64,000 nt of DNA from the NCBI GenBank assembly GCA_964235495.1, contig CAXSAX010000005.1, positions 1 through 64,000 on the forward strand, written 5' to 3'. Shown here piece by piece: positions 15,945 through 24,372 of the stretch (position 1 is the stretch's first letter; every line of letters starts with the position of its first letter). The translations under genes and the position numbers were made by a program. This DNA comes from LMUY01 sp964235495 (GTDB lineage: Bacteria > Pseudomonadota > Alphaproteobacteria > Acetobacterales > Acetobacteraceae). Under the pieces are notes generated by a model. The model saw only the letters and a program-made list of their open reading frames with translations, did not search any database and was not told the origin of the DNA.

Positions 15945-17822
15945 ATGGCCGCCAAACTGAAACCGCAGCAGCATTTCCAGATCTGGTACTTCGCCGCCGC
16001 GTTCCTGGGGCTGCTGCTGGTGCAGGACTACCTGGCCGGCCTGGCCGGCAACGTGCAGGCGCTGCCGTACAGCGAGTTCCAGGCCATGCTGCAAGGCGGC
16101 AAGCTCGACAACCTGGTCGTCTCGCCCAGCCGCATCGACGGCGACATCAAGGGGGCCGAGAAGGGCAAGCCGGCCCGCTTCTCCACCGTGCGGGTGGACC
16201 CGGCGCTGGCGCAGTCGTTCGGCGCCGACCACGTGACGTTCTCAGCCAGCCCGCCGCCGGGCTGGCTGTCGAGCGCGATCAGCTGGATGCTGCCGCTCGC
16301 GCTGTTCTGGGGCGGCTTCCTGTTCCTGCAGCGCCGCATGTCCGGCGCGGGCGGCGGGATGGGGGGCATGGGCGGGATCATGGGCATCGGCCGCAGCCGC
16401 GCCCGCATCTTTGCCGAAAGCGACACCAAGGTGCGCTTCTCCGACGTGGCCGGGGCGGACGAGGCGAAGGACGAACTGCGCGAGATCGTCGAGTTCCTGA
16501 AGGAGCCCCAGCGCTACGGCCGCCTGGGCGCGCACGTGCCCAAGGGCGTGCTGCTGGTGGGGCCGCCGGGCACCGGCAAGACGCTGCTGGCCCGCGCCGT
16601 GGCCGGCGAGACGGGGGTGCCGTTCTTCTCCATCTCCGGCTCCGAGTTCGTGGAGATGATCGTGGGCGTGGGCGCGGCGCGCGTGCGGGACATGTTCAAG
16701 CAAGCCCGCGAGAAAGCGCCCGCCATCATCTTCATCGACGAGATCGACGCGCTGGGCGGCGCGCGCAACGGCCCCGGCCTGGGCGGGCACGACGAGAAGG
16801 AGCAGACGCTCAACCAATTGCTTTCGGAGATGGACGGCTTCGACCCCAGCACCGGGCTGGTCATCATCGGCTCCACCAACCGCCCCGAGGTGCTGGATCC
16901 GGCGCTGCTGCGCGCCGGCCGGTTCGACCGCCAGGTGCTGGTGGACCGCCCGGACAAGAAGGGCCGGGTCGAGGTGCTGCGCATCCACCTGGCCAAGGTG
17001 AGCATGGCGCCAGGCGTCGATGCCGAGGCGATCGCGGGGCTGACGCCGGGCTTCACCGGGGCGGACCTGGCCAACCTCGCCAACGAGGCCGCCCTGCTGG
17101 CCACGCGGCGCAACGCCGAGAACATCACCCTCGACGATTTCGAGGCGGCGATCGAGCGGATGGTGGCGGGCCTGGAGAAGCGCAACCGCATCCTGAGCAA
17201 GCAGGAGCGCGAGACTGTCGCCATGCACGAGCTGGGGCACGCGATCAGCGCGATGGCGCTGCCGGACGTGGACCCCGTGCACAAGATCAGCATCATCCCG
17301 CGCGGCATCGCCGCCCTGGGCTACACCATGCAGCGACCGACGGAGGAGCACTTCCTGATGAGCCGGGACGAGCTGGTGCACCGCATGGTGGTGCTGCTGT
17401 CCGGCCGGGCCGCGGAGCAGATCGTCTATAGCCGCGTCTCCACGGGGGCGGCGGACGACTTGGTGCGCGCGACCGAGATCGCCCGCAGCATGGTGGTGCG
17501 CTTCGGCATGGATCCCGATCTAGGCCAAGTGGCCTACGAGCCGCAGCGCCAGCAGTTCCTGCAAGGCGGGCGGGACTACACGCCGCGTTCCTACGGCGAC
17601 ACGACGGCGACCAGCATCGACCGCGCGGTGCGGCTGCTGATCGACGGGGCGTATGAGCTGGCGCTGCGCATCCTGCGGGCGAACGAGGAGCTGCTGCGGC
17701 ACTCGGCAGTGCAGCTGCTGGAGCGGGAGACAATGGAGCGGCCGCAGCTGGAGGCGATGGAAGCGGTGGTGAACCGGCTGCCGGTGGAGCTGCCGCGGCT
17801 GCCGGCGCCGAAGGCGGCGTGA
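15945..17822 (+). CDS. ftsH: FtsH-type ATP-dependent zinc metalloprotease
   Basis: 625 residues. Two transmembrane segments (about 13-31 and 110-128) flank a short periplasmic region, then a Gly/Met-rich linker and the AAA+ module with Walker A GPPGTGKT (206-213), Walker B IIFIDEID (261-268) and the second-region arginines in RAGRFDRQV. The protease zinc site is HELGH (428-432), where most FtsH have HEAGH. It degrades membrane and unstable cytoplasmic proteins as a hexamer. The N-terminus and neighbours (no tilS or folP nearby) suggest an additional FtsH paralogue rather than the housekeeping copy. Divergent from the transketolase-like gene. Confidence 0.93.
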   Translation: MAAKLKPQQHFQIWYFAAAFLGLLLVQDYLAGLAGNVQALPYSEFQAMLQGGKLDNLVVSPSRIDGDIKGAEKGKPARFSTVRVDPALAQSFGADHVTFSASPPPGWLSSAISWMLPLALFWGGFLFLQRRMSGAGGGMGGMGGIMGIGRSRARIFAESDTKVRFSDVAGADEAKDELREIVEFLKEPQRYGRLGAHVPKGVLLVGPPGTGKTLLARAVAGETGVPFFSISGSEFVEMIVGVGAARVRDMFKQAREKAPAIIFIDEIDALGGARNGPGLGGHDEKEQTLNQLLSEMDGFDPSTGLVIIGSTNRPEVLDPALLRAGRFDRQVLVDRPDKKGRVEVLRIHLAKVSMAPGVDAEAIAGLTPGFTGADLANLANEAALLATRRNAENITLDDFEAAIERMVAGLEKRNRILSKQERETVAMHELGHAISAMALPDVDPVHKISIIPRGIAALGYTMQRPTEEHFLMSRDELVHRMVVLLSGRAAEQIVYSRVSTGAADDLVRATEIARSMVVRFGMDPDLGQVAYEPQRQQFLQGGRDYTPRSYGDTTATSIDRAVRLLIDGAYELALRILRANEELLRHSAVQLLERETMERPQLEAMEAVVNRLPVELPRLPAPKAA

Positions 17823-17864
17823 TTGCGATCGCCGCCGCCATGCAGCCGCCTGGCGGAGACTCGG

Positions 17865-19466
17865 CTAGCCCCCAGCTTCGAGACCGCCGGTCGCGGCCTG
17901 CATCGCCTCGTCCAGCTTAGCTTCGGAGAACGCTGACCTGGCGAACGCCAAGCCAGCCCTGGCCATTTCGCGGTTGTAGGCTTGGTCGGTGTGCAGTTGC
18001 ATGATCGCAGTGACGGCTGCTCCCGTCTCCGGCGCCACGAGTTCGCGCAGCCCGGCCGGCAGGTCCAGGCCTTCCGCCGCGACCGGGGAGCATACGCACG
18101 GCACGCCTGCTGCCAGGCTTTCCATCACCCTGGCCTTCAGCCCGGCGCCAAACCGCAGGGGCGCCACGGTCAGCCGCACCGCATCGAACACCTCCCGCAG
18201 GTCAGCGACGTGGCCCATCACGGCCAGGCCCGGCTGCGGGGCCGCCAGCGCGGCCGGCAAGTGGGGGCCAACCAGCTTGCACTCGATCTGGGGGTCCAGC
18301 TCCTAGAGCGCGGGCATGATCTCGTCGCGCAGGTGCAGCGCGGCCGCCACGTTCGGCGCATGGCGGAAGTTGCCGATGAACGCCATGCCGCTTCGCTCAG
18401 CGAAGCCGGCCGGGGCGGAGCGGCACGGCACCGACCAGGCCATGACGTGCACGCGCCCGGGAGGGACGGCGCGGCGCAGCAAGGCGGCTTCCGCCGACGA
18501 ATGGGTGATCACCGCATCAGCCATCCCTGCGGCCCACAGCTCCTGAGCCTTGATGCGGCGCGCCTCGTCCATCAGGTCCTGCCGCCGCTCGACCGCGGCC
18601 TGCCGGGCCAGCCGCACGTGGTGCAGGTCCGCCACGGCGTAGATCAGCCAGGCGTGCGGCTGGTGGCGGCGGACGAGGCTAGCGTAGTCGACCGCCGTCG
18701 CGACGCGGTGCAGGTAGACAAGCTCGTAGCCGTCCGCCTCGCGCCGGAGCACCTCCTCCACCGAAGCGAACCACGGCGCGTGACAGATGGTTATGCCGGC
18801 CCGGCGCAAGCCTGCCGCCGCCGGGCCGCCCGCCATTTGGGGGGCCGCGAAGGTCACGTCGTAGCCGAGGCGCTGCAAGGAGTGCATGTGCGACATGATC
18901 GCGGCTGATCCGCCGTCCCGGTCCTGCTCCGGCACGCCGTGGTCGTCGATCACCAGGGCGCGGCGGGGCTGTTCGGGCACCGAGGCGAGACGGAGGAAGG
19001 CGGCGTTGCGCGTTGCCCGGGCGGAGCGCCAGTCGGCCCGCACCTGCAGCAGCCTGTCGCGTTGATCGGCCAGGAAGGTGATCCGCTGATCAAGCTCGGC
19101 CTCGGTCGAGACGTTGCGGATGGCGGCTGCGAACGCGGTCTCGGCCTCCCCGTCGAACTCGGCCGAGGGGGGGAGGTAGATCGGCGAGCCATCCAGCTCC
19201 TCGCCATCGGCCTCGGAGCAGATGCGGATCAGCCAAAGCCGGCTCGGCAGCAGGGGCGTGCTGAGCAGCACGGCGAAGCCGAACCGGCCGTTGCCGAAGC
19301 CGGCTTGCTCCAAATCCGCACGGTAGCGATTGGCCACGACCCGCTGCAGCAGCTCGTCGTTGGCCGTGATCAGCAGGCAGACCGGCTTGTCCGGGAACGC
19401 CGTGTCCCGAACCCAGCCGTGCAGCCATCTGCGGTCGGCCCCGTCAATGCAACCGACGAGCGGCAA
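17865..19466 (-). pseudogene. GT4-like glycosyltransferase interrupted by an in-frame amber codon
   Basis: One frame of 534 codons with a TAG at 18305-18303. The part before it (to 18303) has an N-terminal domain of about 70 residues (CIDGADRRWLHGWV ... RADLEQAGFGNGRFGF), a short helical linker and the acceptor half of a glycosyltransferase (ALVIDDHGVPEQDRDGGS, FIGNFRHAPN). The part after it has the donor-binding half (APLRFGAGLKARVMESLAAG, PVAAEGLDL) typical of GT4 enzymes. Neither half alone would be active. The frame opens at TTG 19466 without a clear ribosome site, three codons after the TAG of the preceding Hint gene and in the same frame. It may be a recent pseudogene, an assembly error or a readthrough case. 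Confidence 0.7.
18303..18305 (-). other. In-frame TAG splitting the glycosyltransferase
   Basis: Read on the - strand the context is GCG CTC TAG GAG CTG. The protein reading is sensible immediately on both sides (IMPAL before, ELDPQIECKLVGPHL after), so a single base change from a sense codon would restore a complete enzyme. Confidence 0.85.
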
Positions 19467-19472
19467 GGCTTG

Positions 19473-20762
19473 CTAGGCGGCGATGGATCGCGGCTGGGCG
19501 AGAGCCTGCGGCTGCAACGCCCTGGTCCCCAGCACTGACTGGTCCGCCACCCGGCGAACCTCGACGGATCGTGCATCGATCCCGGGCGGGATGGCGAAGC
19601 TGAAGCTGTGGCGCCCGCTGCCCATCCCCGCCGCCCGCAAGTCCGCGCGGAACGCGTTGGCCAGCGTGCGGCCGGCGACCACCCCGTCCACCAGCACTTC
19701 GAGGCAGACTGGCGCCTCCGGCCACTCAGGATTTTGCGCCCAACCCCTGAGCACCAAATCCTCCAGGTCGTCGATACGGCCACGCAGCGGCCCGCCCAGC
19801 CCCGTCACCGGCAAGCCTGCCCGATGGTCGATCATGCGCTTGATCGATGCGAGCTGCTCGCCGTCCTCCTGCCGGGGGGCGCAGTAGACGGCCGGGGCGC
19901 GGGGGCGGCCAGGGTACAGCGCCTCGAACTCATGGGCGTTCTGGAACATCCCGCGGCTGTTGTCGTCAACGAACGACTCCGAGGCGGCGCCCTCGGCCCA
20001 AATCACTGCGTGCTCGTCCAGCTCGACGTGGATGTAGTGGACGGACTCGACCGATGGCGCTTGGGTGACGGACACGCCGTTGACCAGCAACCAGGCGGGC
20101 ACCAGCACGCCGTGCAGGAACATAGCATGGCGGGGTGAGACGAAAAGATCGCGGCGCGGCTGGCCGTCGCCCAACGCTCCGGCATGGATGCAGACCGGCA
20201 GGATCTCGCGGTGCCCGGCCACGAACGCCCCGGCGTAGGATCGCCGGCCGACCCACTTGATCGGCTTCAGGTCGCCGGACCAGGTGACAAGCTCGTCGCC
20301 AATGGTGAGCTCCTCGATTGCGACCTCGCCCTGCCGGGTCTGGATCAAGGTGCCCGGGGCATAGCAAGCCATATAGGTGTTGGCCCCAGCCACCAGGCCG
20401 GCATCTCCCAAGCCGCCGATGAGGGCGGTCAGGTTGCCCACGGTGATATCCGCCGCTCCGACCGCCAGAGGCGTGTTGGCGACGATATACGTGTTTCCGC
20501 CGCTGGTGTAGGTGAATGCGCTCAGGCTTTGCAGGTCATTGGCCACGCTGATGTCCTGCGTGACGGTTGTGCCGTTCTGTTCGACGTAGGTCACCTTTTC
20601 CGAACCGGTCGCCTGATCCGTGCCGAAGCTCACCGTCGATCCGCTGTGGGATGTCAGGAGGTCTGCCGCTGTCACGCCGACCAGGACACCGACGGTGGCG
20701 TTCAGCATGACCTGATAGACATAGGCGCCAGTCAACGATGCACCGGAGACAGGTAGTGCCAT
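19473..20762 (-). CDS. Hint_2-domain protein with C-terminal domain shared with the adjacent glycosyltransferase
   Basis: 429 residues from ATG 20762, chosen because AAGGGA lies eight bases upstream (an ATG at 20771 directly abuts that site). Residues 1-130 are Ser/Thr/Gly-rich, beta-type and adhesin-like. The Hint domain starts at Cys133 (CYAPGTLIQTRQGEVAIEEL) and includes GDELVTWSG, FVSPRHAMFLHGVLVPAWLL and ESFVDDNSRGMF. Hint domains can cleave or splice proteins; Hint_2 proteins are usually secreted, with unknown targets. Residues about 326-402 (GRIDDLEDLVLRGWA, PVCLEV, ANAFRADLRAAGMGSGRHSF) match the N-terminal domain of the next gene. It ends in TAG, after which the same frame stays open into the glycosyltransferase. 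Confidence 0.8.
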   Translation of the reverse strand: MALPVSGASLTGAYVYQVMLNATVGVLVGVTAADLLTSHSGSTVSFGTDQATGSEKVTYVEQNGTTVTQDISVANDLQSLSAFTYTSGGNTYIVANTPLAVGAADITVGNLTALIGGLGDAGLVAGANTYMACYAPGTLIQTRQGEVAIEELTIGDELVTWSGDLKPIKWVGRRSYAGAFVAGHREILPVCIHAGALGDGQPRRDLFVSPRHAMFLHGVLVPAWLLVNGVSVTQAPSVESVHYIHVELDEHAVIWAEGAASESFVDDNSRGMFQNAHEFEALYPGRPRAPAVYCAPRQEDGEQLASIKRMIDHRAGLPVTGLGGPLRGRIDDLEDLVLRGWAQNPEWPEAPVCLEVLVDGVVAGRTLANAFRADLRAAGMGSGRHSFSFAIPPGIDARSVEVRRVADQSVLGTRALQPQALAQPRSIAA

Positions 20763-21080
20763 GTGGACCATCCCTTGATTTCTTAGAGGATCAAGCTGTT
20801 CTCAGCCGGACTTAATAACAATAATCAACACCAGGCAGTCCCACGCATTCGGCCTGACGCCGACGCCGAGACAGCCCACGCGTTACTTGGGACACAAGGA
20901 TGTTGCTTGGATCAGGGATCGGACAACAGCCGGTTTGAGGATGTTTCGGACGTTCTTGCCAACAGTTCGGCTTGATCCCCTTGTCGATCTGTCAATCACA
21001 AGTAACGCGATTGTCTGACAACGTCTGTCCGACACAGTACGTTGGGCAACGATGCATCAAGCGAGGCGATTGAGCGTCGC
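20763..21080. promoter_or_regulatory. Intergenic region with paired inverted repeats upstream of the Hint gene
   Basis: 318 bases without a gene and visibly richer in A/T than the surroundings. It contains a perfect 11-base inverted repeat, CGCGTTACTTG (20879-20889) and CAAGTAACGCG (20999-21009); a palindrome TTGTCTGACAA (21011-21021); and a related CTGTCCGACAC 3 bases later (21025-21035). An A/T-rich patch (20811-20826) lies about 50 bases before the Hint ATG and is the likeliest promoter core. A Crp/Fnr regulator gene reads into this spacer. Confidence 0.5.
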
Positions 21081-21806
21081 CTAGGTTCTCGCCGGGCCTT
21101 GCAGGGACTTGAAGCGTTGCCGGACCGACGAGTAACACTCGCAAGCGGTGGCCTCGAGACCGGCGCGGTCGGTGATCGTTATGTTGCCGCGATCGTACCG
21201 GATGAGCCCGGCCTTCTGAAATACCTGGGCCGCCACGGTCACGCCGGGGCGGTGCACGCACAGCATGAGCGCCAGCTGTTCCTGGGTGAGGGGCAGGTTG
21301 TCGCCTCCCAACCGGTCATGCGCCATCAGCAGCCAGCGCGCCAGCCGCTGGTCCAGGGCGTGGTTGGCGTTGCAGGCTGCTGTTTGCGTGACCTGCTGGT
21401 GAAAGGCCAGCACGTAGCGCAGCAGCAGCCGTTCCAGCGCCGGGATATTCTCGAGCGCCTGGCGAAGCGCATCGGCCCCCAGCCGCAGCATGGTGCCCGG
21501 CACCTGCACCACGCCTTCGACCGAACTCGTGTCGCTTCCGAGCACGAGGGGCAGGCCGACCAAACCTTCGAAGCCCACCACGCCGACTTCGGCGGATCGT
21601 CCGTCCGCAAGCCGCGTCAGCATCGAAACTAGGCCGGATTGCGGGAAGTAAATCGACGCCACGCGCTGTCCTGGCGACAACAGGACATGATTTCGACCCA
21701 GCTTGACAGGCTCGAACAGCGCCCAGAGCCAACCCAGGTCTTGAGATGGTAAAACTGCGAGCAGGCGGTTTTCGGGCTTTGTTGCACTGTATTGTTGTTG
21801 GTTCAT
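21081..21806 (-). CDS. Crp/Fnr-family transcriptional regulator
   Basis: 241 residues from ATG 21806; a TTG at 21827 is an alternative. The N-terminal cyclic-nucleotide-binding-like beta roll (LLSPGQRVASIYFPQSGLVSML, EVGVVGFEGLVGLPL) is followed by the dimer helix and a C-terminal winged helix (LTQEQLALMLCVHRPGVTVA). There are no N-terminal Fe-S cysteines, so it is not an FNR oxygen sensor. The ligand is unknown. It reads toward the Hint/glycosyltransferase genes; the palindromic sites between them are candidate targets. Confidence 0.88.
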   Translation of the reverse strand: MNQQQYSATKPENRLLAVLPSQDLGWLWALFEPVKLGRNHVLLSPGQRVASIYFPQSGLVSMLTRLADGRSAEVGVVGFEGLVGLPLVLGSDTSSVEGVVQVPGTMLRLGADALRQALENIPALERLLLRYVLAFHQQVTQTAACNANHALDQRLARWLLMAHDRLGGDNLPLTQEQLALMLCVHRPGVTVAAQVFQKAGLIRYDRGNITITDRAGLEATACECYSSVRQRFKSLQGPART

Positions 21807-22125
21807 AGCATAGACACCCTGTGACAATCGTCGGCAGGAGAATGCGCATCTCTTAAGTATTCATGCCGCCTAGGTCTTGGCATGTCATGAGAACAACGCC
21901 GCATGATCCGGCTCCAGGATTGGCTGCATGTCAATGCATCCAGCTCCTGGCGGGGTGGCTGGCTGCGGCGCCTCAGCCCGTCATGGCGGTCGGCAGGCCT
22001 GCCCTGTCGAGGTGGCGCAAGTCTGCCAGCGGCGGCAGGCCGGCCTTGCTCAATCCCCGTGCCGCTCGAAGCTCTTGGCGGCGCGAAGCGGCGCCCTGGC
22101 TCAGCTCACCGCAGCGGAGGCAGCG
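21807..22125. other. Intergenic region between M20 amidohydrolase 3' end and Crp/Fnr start
   Basis: 319 bases. The part next to 21807 is A/T-richer and should hold the promoter of the Crp/Fnr gene. The rest is GC-rich with several short dyads (GGCGC ... GCGCC near 22077-22092) but no T run. Short readings on the + strand have no family resemblance. I see no RNA gene. Confidence 0.5.
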
Positions 22126-23367
22126 TCAGATCCGGTTCGCCCGCGCCAGCACCACCTCCAGCAGCACCTGACACCCCGCTGCTGCCTGCTCCGGCTCGAT
22201 GCTTTCCGCCTCGTTGTGCGACAGCCCGTCCCGACAGGGCGTGAAGATCATCGCCGTCGGCGCGTGCGGCGCCACGAAGATCGCGTCGTGCCCGGCGCCG
22301 GACACGATCTCCCGCGACGGATAGCCCAGCCGGGCCGCCGCTTCGCGCACCAGCGCCACGCACGCCGGGTCGAACGGCTGGGCGGCGATGCGGACGCGCT
22401 CGGACAGGTCCAGCCGCACGCCGGAGTCCCGCGCGACCCGCCCGGCGGCTTCGGGGAACCCGGCGGCGATGCGGGCCATCTCCGTCTCGTCCGGATGGCG
22501 GAACTCGACGCTGAAGCGCACCTCGCCGGGGATGACGTTGCGGCTGTTCGGGCTGACGAACAGCTGGCCCACCGTGCCGCGGCCCAGCTCGCCGCGGGCG
22601 CGCATGGTGCGGTCCACCAGCTCGATGATGCGCGCCGCCCCCACCAGCGCGTCCCGCCGGGCAGCAGGCGGGGTGGTGCCGGCGTGGCTGTCCTGGCCGG
22701 TGACCACGGCGTCGTACCAGATCTGCGCCTGCCCGCCGGTCACCACGCCGATGGCGCAGCCCTCCGCCTCCAGGATCGGCCCCTGCTCGATGTGCAGCTC
22801 GAAGTAGCTGTCGGCGGGGAAGCGCCGGGCCGGCTCGGGGCCGCGCAGCCCCTGTCCGTCCAGCGCCTCGGCCACGCTCACGCCGTCCGGGTCGCGCAGC
22901 GCCTCCGTCTCGGCCTGGCTGAACGCGCCGGCCCACACGCCGGAGCCCATCATGGCCTTGCCGAAGCGCGCGCCCTCCTCGTCAGTCCAGTTCACCAGCT
23001 CGACGGGCGCCTCCGTCACGAGGTCCAGCTCGTTCAGCGTGCGCATCACCTCCAGCCCGGCCAGCACGCCCAGCGCGCCGTCGAACTTGCCGCCGGTGGG
23101 CTGGCTGTCCAGGTGGCTGCCGAACAGCACGGGGGGCGCGGCCGGGTCGCGCCCGGGGCGGCGGGCGAACATGTTGCCCATCGTGTCGGTCCGCACCGCG
23201 AGCCCAGCGGCCTCGCACCAGGCGCGGAACTGCTCGCGCCCGGCCTTGTCCACGGCGCTGAGGGCCAGGCGCTTGACGCCGCCCTTGTCCGTGGCGCCGA
23301 TGGCGGCCATCGCCATGAGGCTGTCCCAAAGCCGGCGGCCGTCGATGCGCTGGTTGCTGGCGGACAT
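22126..23367 (-). CDS. M20-family Zn-dependent amidohydrolase (N-carbamoyl-L-amino acid hydrolase / allantoate amidohydrolase type)
   Basis: 413 residues from ATG 23367 (GGAG seven bases upstream); a start at 23412 would add residues outside the family. Metal-site motifs in order: GSHLDSQPTGGKFDGALGV (His, bridging Asp), NWTDEEGARF (catalytic Glu pair), LHIEQGPILE (His), and SHNEAESI near the end (His). VTGQDSHAGTTP belongs to the dimerisation lid. The subfamily hydrolyses N-carbamoyl amino acids, ureidoglycine-type or allantoate substrates; no hydantoinase or purine-degradation neighbours are present to narrow it. Divergent from a small lipoprotein gene. Confidence 0.9.
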   Translation of the reverse strand: MSASNQRIDGRRLWDSLMAMAAIGATDKGGVKRLALSAVDKAGREQFRAWCEAAGLAVRTDTMGNMFARRPGRDPAAPPVLFGSHLDSQPTGGKFDGALGVLAGLEVMRTLNELDLVTEAPVELVNWTDEEGARFGKAMMGSGVWAGAFSQAETEALRDPDGVSVAEALDGQGLRGPEPARRFPADSYFELHIEQGPILEAEGCAIGVVTGGQAQIWYDAVVTGQDSHAGTTPPAARRDALVGAARIIELVDRTMRARGELGRGTVGQLFVSPNSRNVIPGEVRFSVEFRHPDETEMARIAAGFPEAAGRVARDSGVRLDLSERVRIAAQPFDPACVALVREAAARLGYPSREIVSGAGHDAIFVAPHAPTAMIFTPCRDGLSHNEAESIEPEQAAAGCQVLLEVVLARANRI

Positions 23368-23414
23368 GCGGGCGCTCCGGTGTGAGGCCGCCATCTTGCC
23401 CAGGGGCGGCATTG

Positions 23415-23858
23415 ATGCAACGTGGCGGCATGCTCCGCGCCCCCGCCCTGCTGCTGTGCCTCGCCGCCTTGGCGGGCTGTACCCTGATCGACCAGCGCAC
23501 CTTCAACCCGCAGGCGGGGCGCACGCCGCCGGACCTGGCGGGACCGGCCGGGCCAGGCGCGCCGCCGCCGCTGGTCACGGTGGATTTCGGCCGCCCGAAC
23601 CCGGATTATGCGACCGAGCTGCACCAGGCGGTGGCCTTGGCGGTCAGCCGCAAGCCGGACGTGCAGTTCGACGTGGTGACGGTGGTGCCCGCGACCGGCG
23701 CCCCGGCCGACCAGGTGGGCGCGGCGACCGGCCTGACTGCGGACGCCCGCGCCGTGGCGCGCGCCATCAGCGCGGACGGGGTGGACGACGACCGCATCCA
23801 CCTGCTGGCCCGGGCGGAGGGGGTGGCGACGCGGCAGGTGCAGGTGTTCGTGCGGTAA
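23415..23858 (+). CDS. Small lipoprotein, function unknown
   Basis: 147 residues from ATG 23415, which follows AGGGG at good spacing; ATG 23430 is a second choice. It has a lipoprotein signal peptide with lipobox LAGC. The mature part has a proline/glycine-rich linker (PAGPGAPPP) and a compact domain containing DFGRPNPDYATELHQAVAL and a C-terminal VRVFV-like strand (RQVQVFVR). No family named with confidence. Probably envelope-anchored. Confidence 0.72.
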   Translation: MQRGGMLRAPALLLCLAALAGCTLIDQRTFNPQAGRTPPDLAGPAGPGAPPPLVTVDFGRPNPDYATELHQAVALAVSRKPDVQFDVVTVVPATGAPADQVGAATGLTADARAVARAISADGVDDDRIHLLARAEGVATRQVQVFVR

Positions 23859-23882
23859 GGCATCCTGTTGCGAAGCAGGGGT

Positions 23883-23898
23883 CGAGCCTGACGGCTCG
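23883..23898. terminator. Candidate hairpin between convergent lipoprotein and BLUF genes
   Basis: CGAGCC and GGCTCG form a perfect six-base stem with a four-base loop (TGAC) in the 60-base spacer between two convergent genes. There is no T run, so it is only a candidate for transcription ending from both sides. Confidence 0.4.
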
Positions 23899-23918
23899 CC
23901 GGGTTCGGGCCGCCATCC

Positions 23919-24362
23919 TCACGCCATCACGGACCAGGCGTCGTCATGCGTCACGACCTGCCGCAGCACGTGCAGCACCTTGTCCCCGGAGCTGGTGCGG
24001 CCAGCGAACGCATCGGCCAGGGCCTGCTTCGCCAGCGGGTTGGCTTGGTTGGCTTGGCCGTTGAACGCCATGGACCAGTGTGGGAAGTCCCGCGCCGGGA
24101 CCGGCCCGGTCTCGATCATCATCACGTCCCCGTGCCGGTCATCGCACTGGATGCGCTCGAAGGCGGCCTCCACAGCATCGGCGGGGCCCTCAAGCACCTG
24201 CGCGAAGCAGCCGTCGTTGAACAGCAGCCCGCCGGTGATGCCGTCCCGGGCGTTGTTGACGCGGGACTTGGCCAGGATCGCCTCGATCTCGGCGGCATAC
24301 GTCGCCGGCGTGCCGGACAGGCGGTTGCGGCTGCAATACAGCACTCGGTACAGATGGGGCAT
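23919..24362 (-). CDS. BLUF-domain blue-light photoreceptor
   Basis: 147 residues, essentially a lone BLUF domain that binds FAD. The key photocycle residues are present: Tyr9 (VLYCSRN), Asn36/37 (RVNNARDGITGGLLF), Gln55 (CFAQVLEG) and Trp96 (FPHWSMAF). On blue light the flavin-Gln hydrogen-bond switch changes partner binding. There is no output domain in the same protein; the start lies 10 bases downstream of a GGDEF-EAL gene on the same strand, so the likely partner is that c-di-GMP enzyme. Confidence 0.92.
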   Translation of the reverse strand: MPHLYRVLYCSRNRLSGTPATYAAEIEAILAKSRVNNARDGITGGLLFNDGCFAQVLEGPADAVEAAFERIQCDDRHGDVMMIETGPVPARDFPHWSMAFNGQANQANPLAKQALADAFAGRTSSGDKVLHVLRQVVTHDDAWSVMA

Positions 24363-24372
24363 GGTCGGGTTC

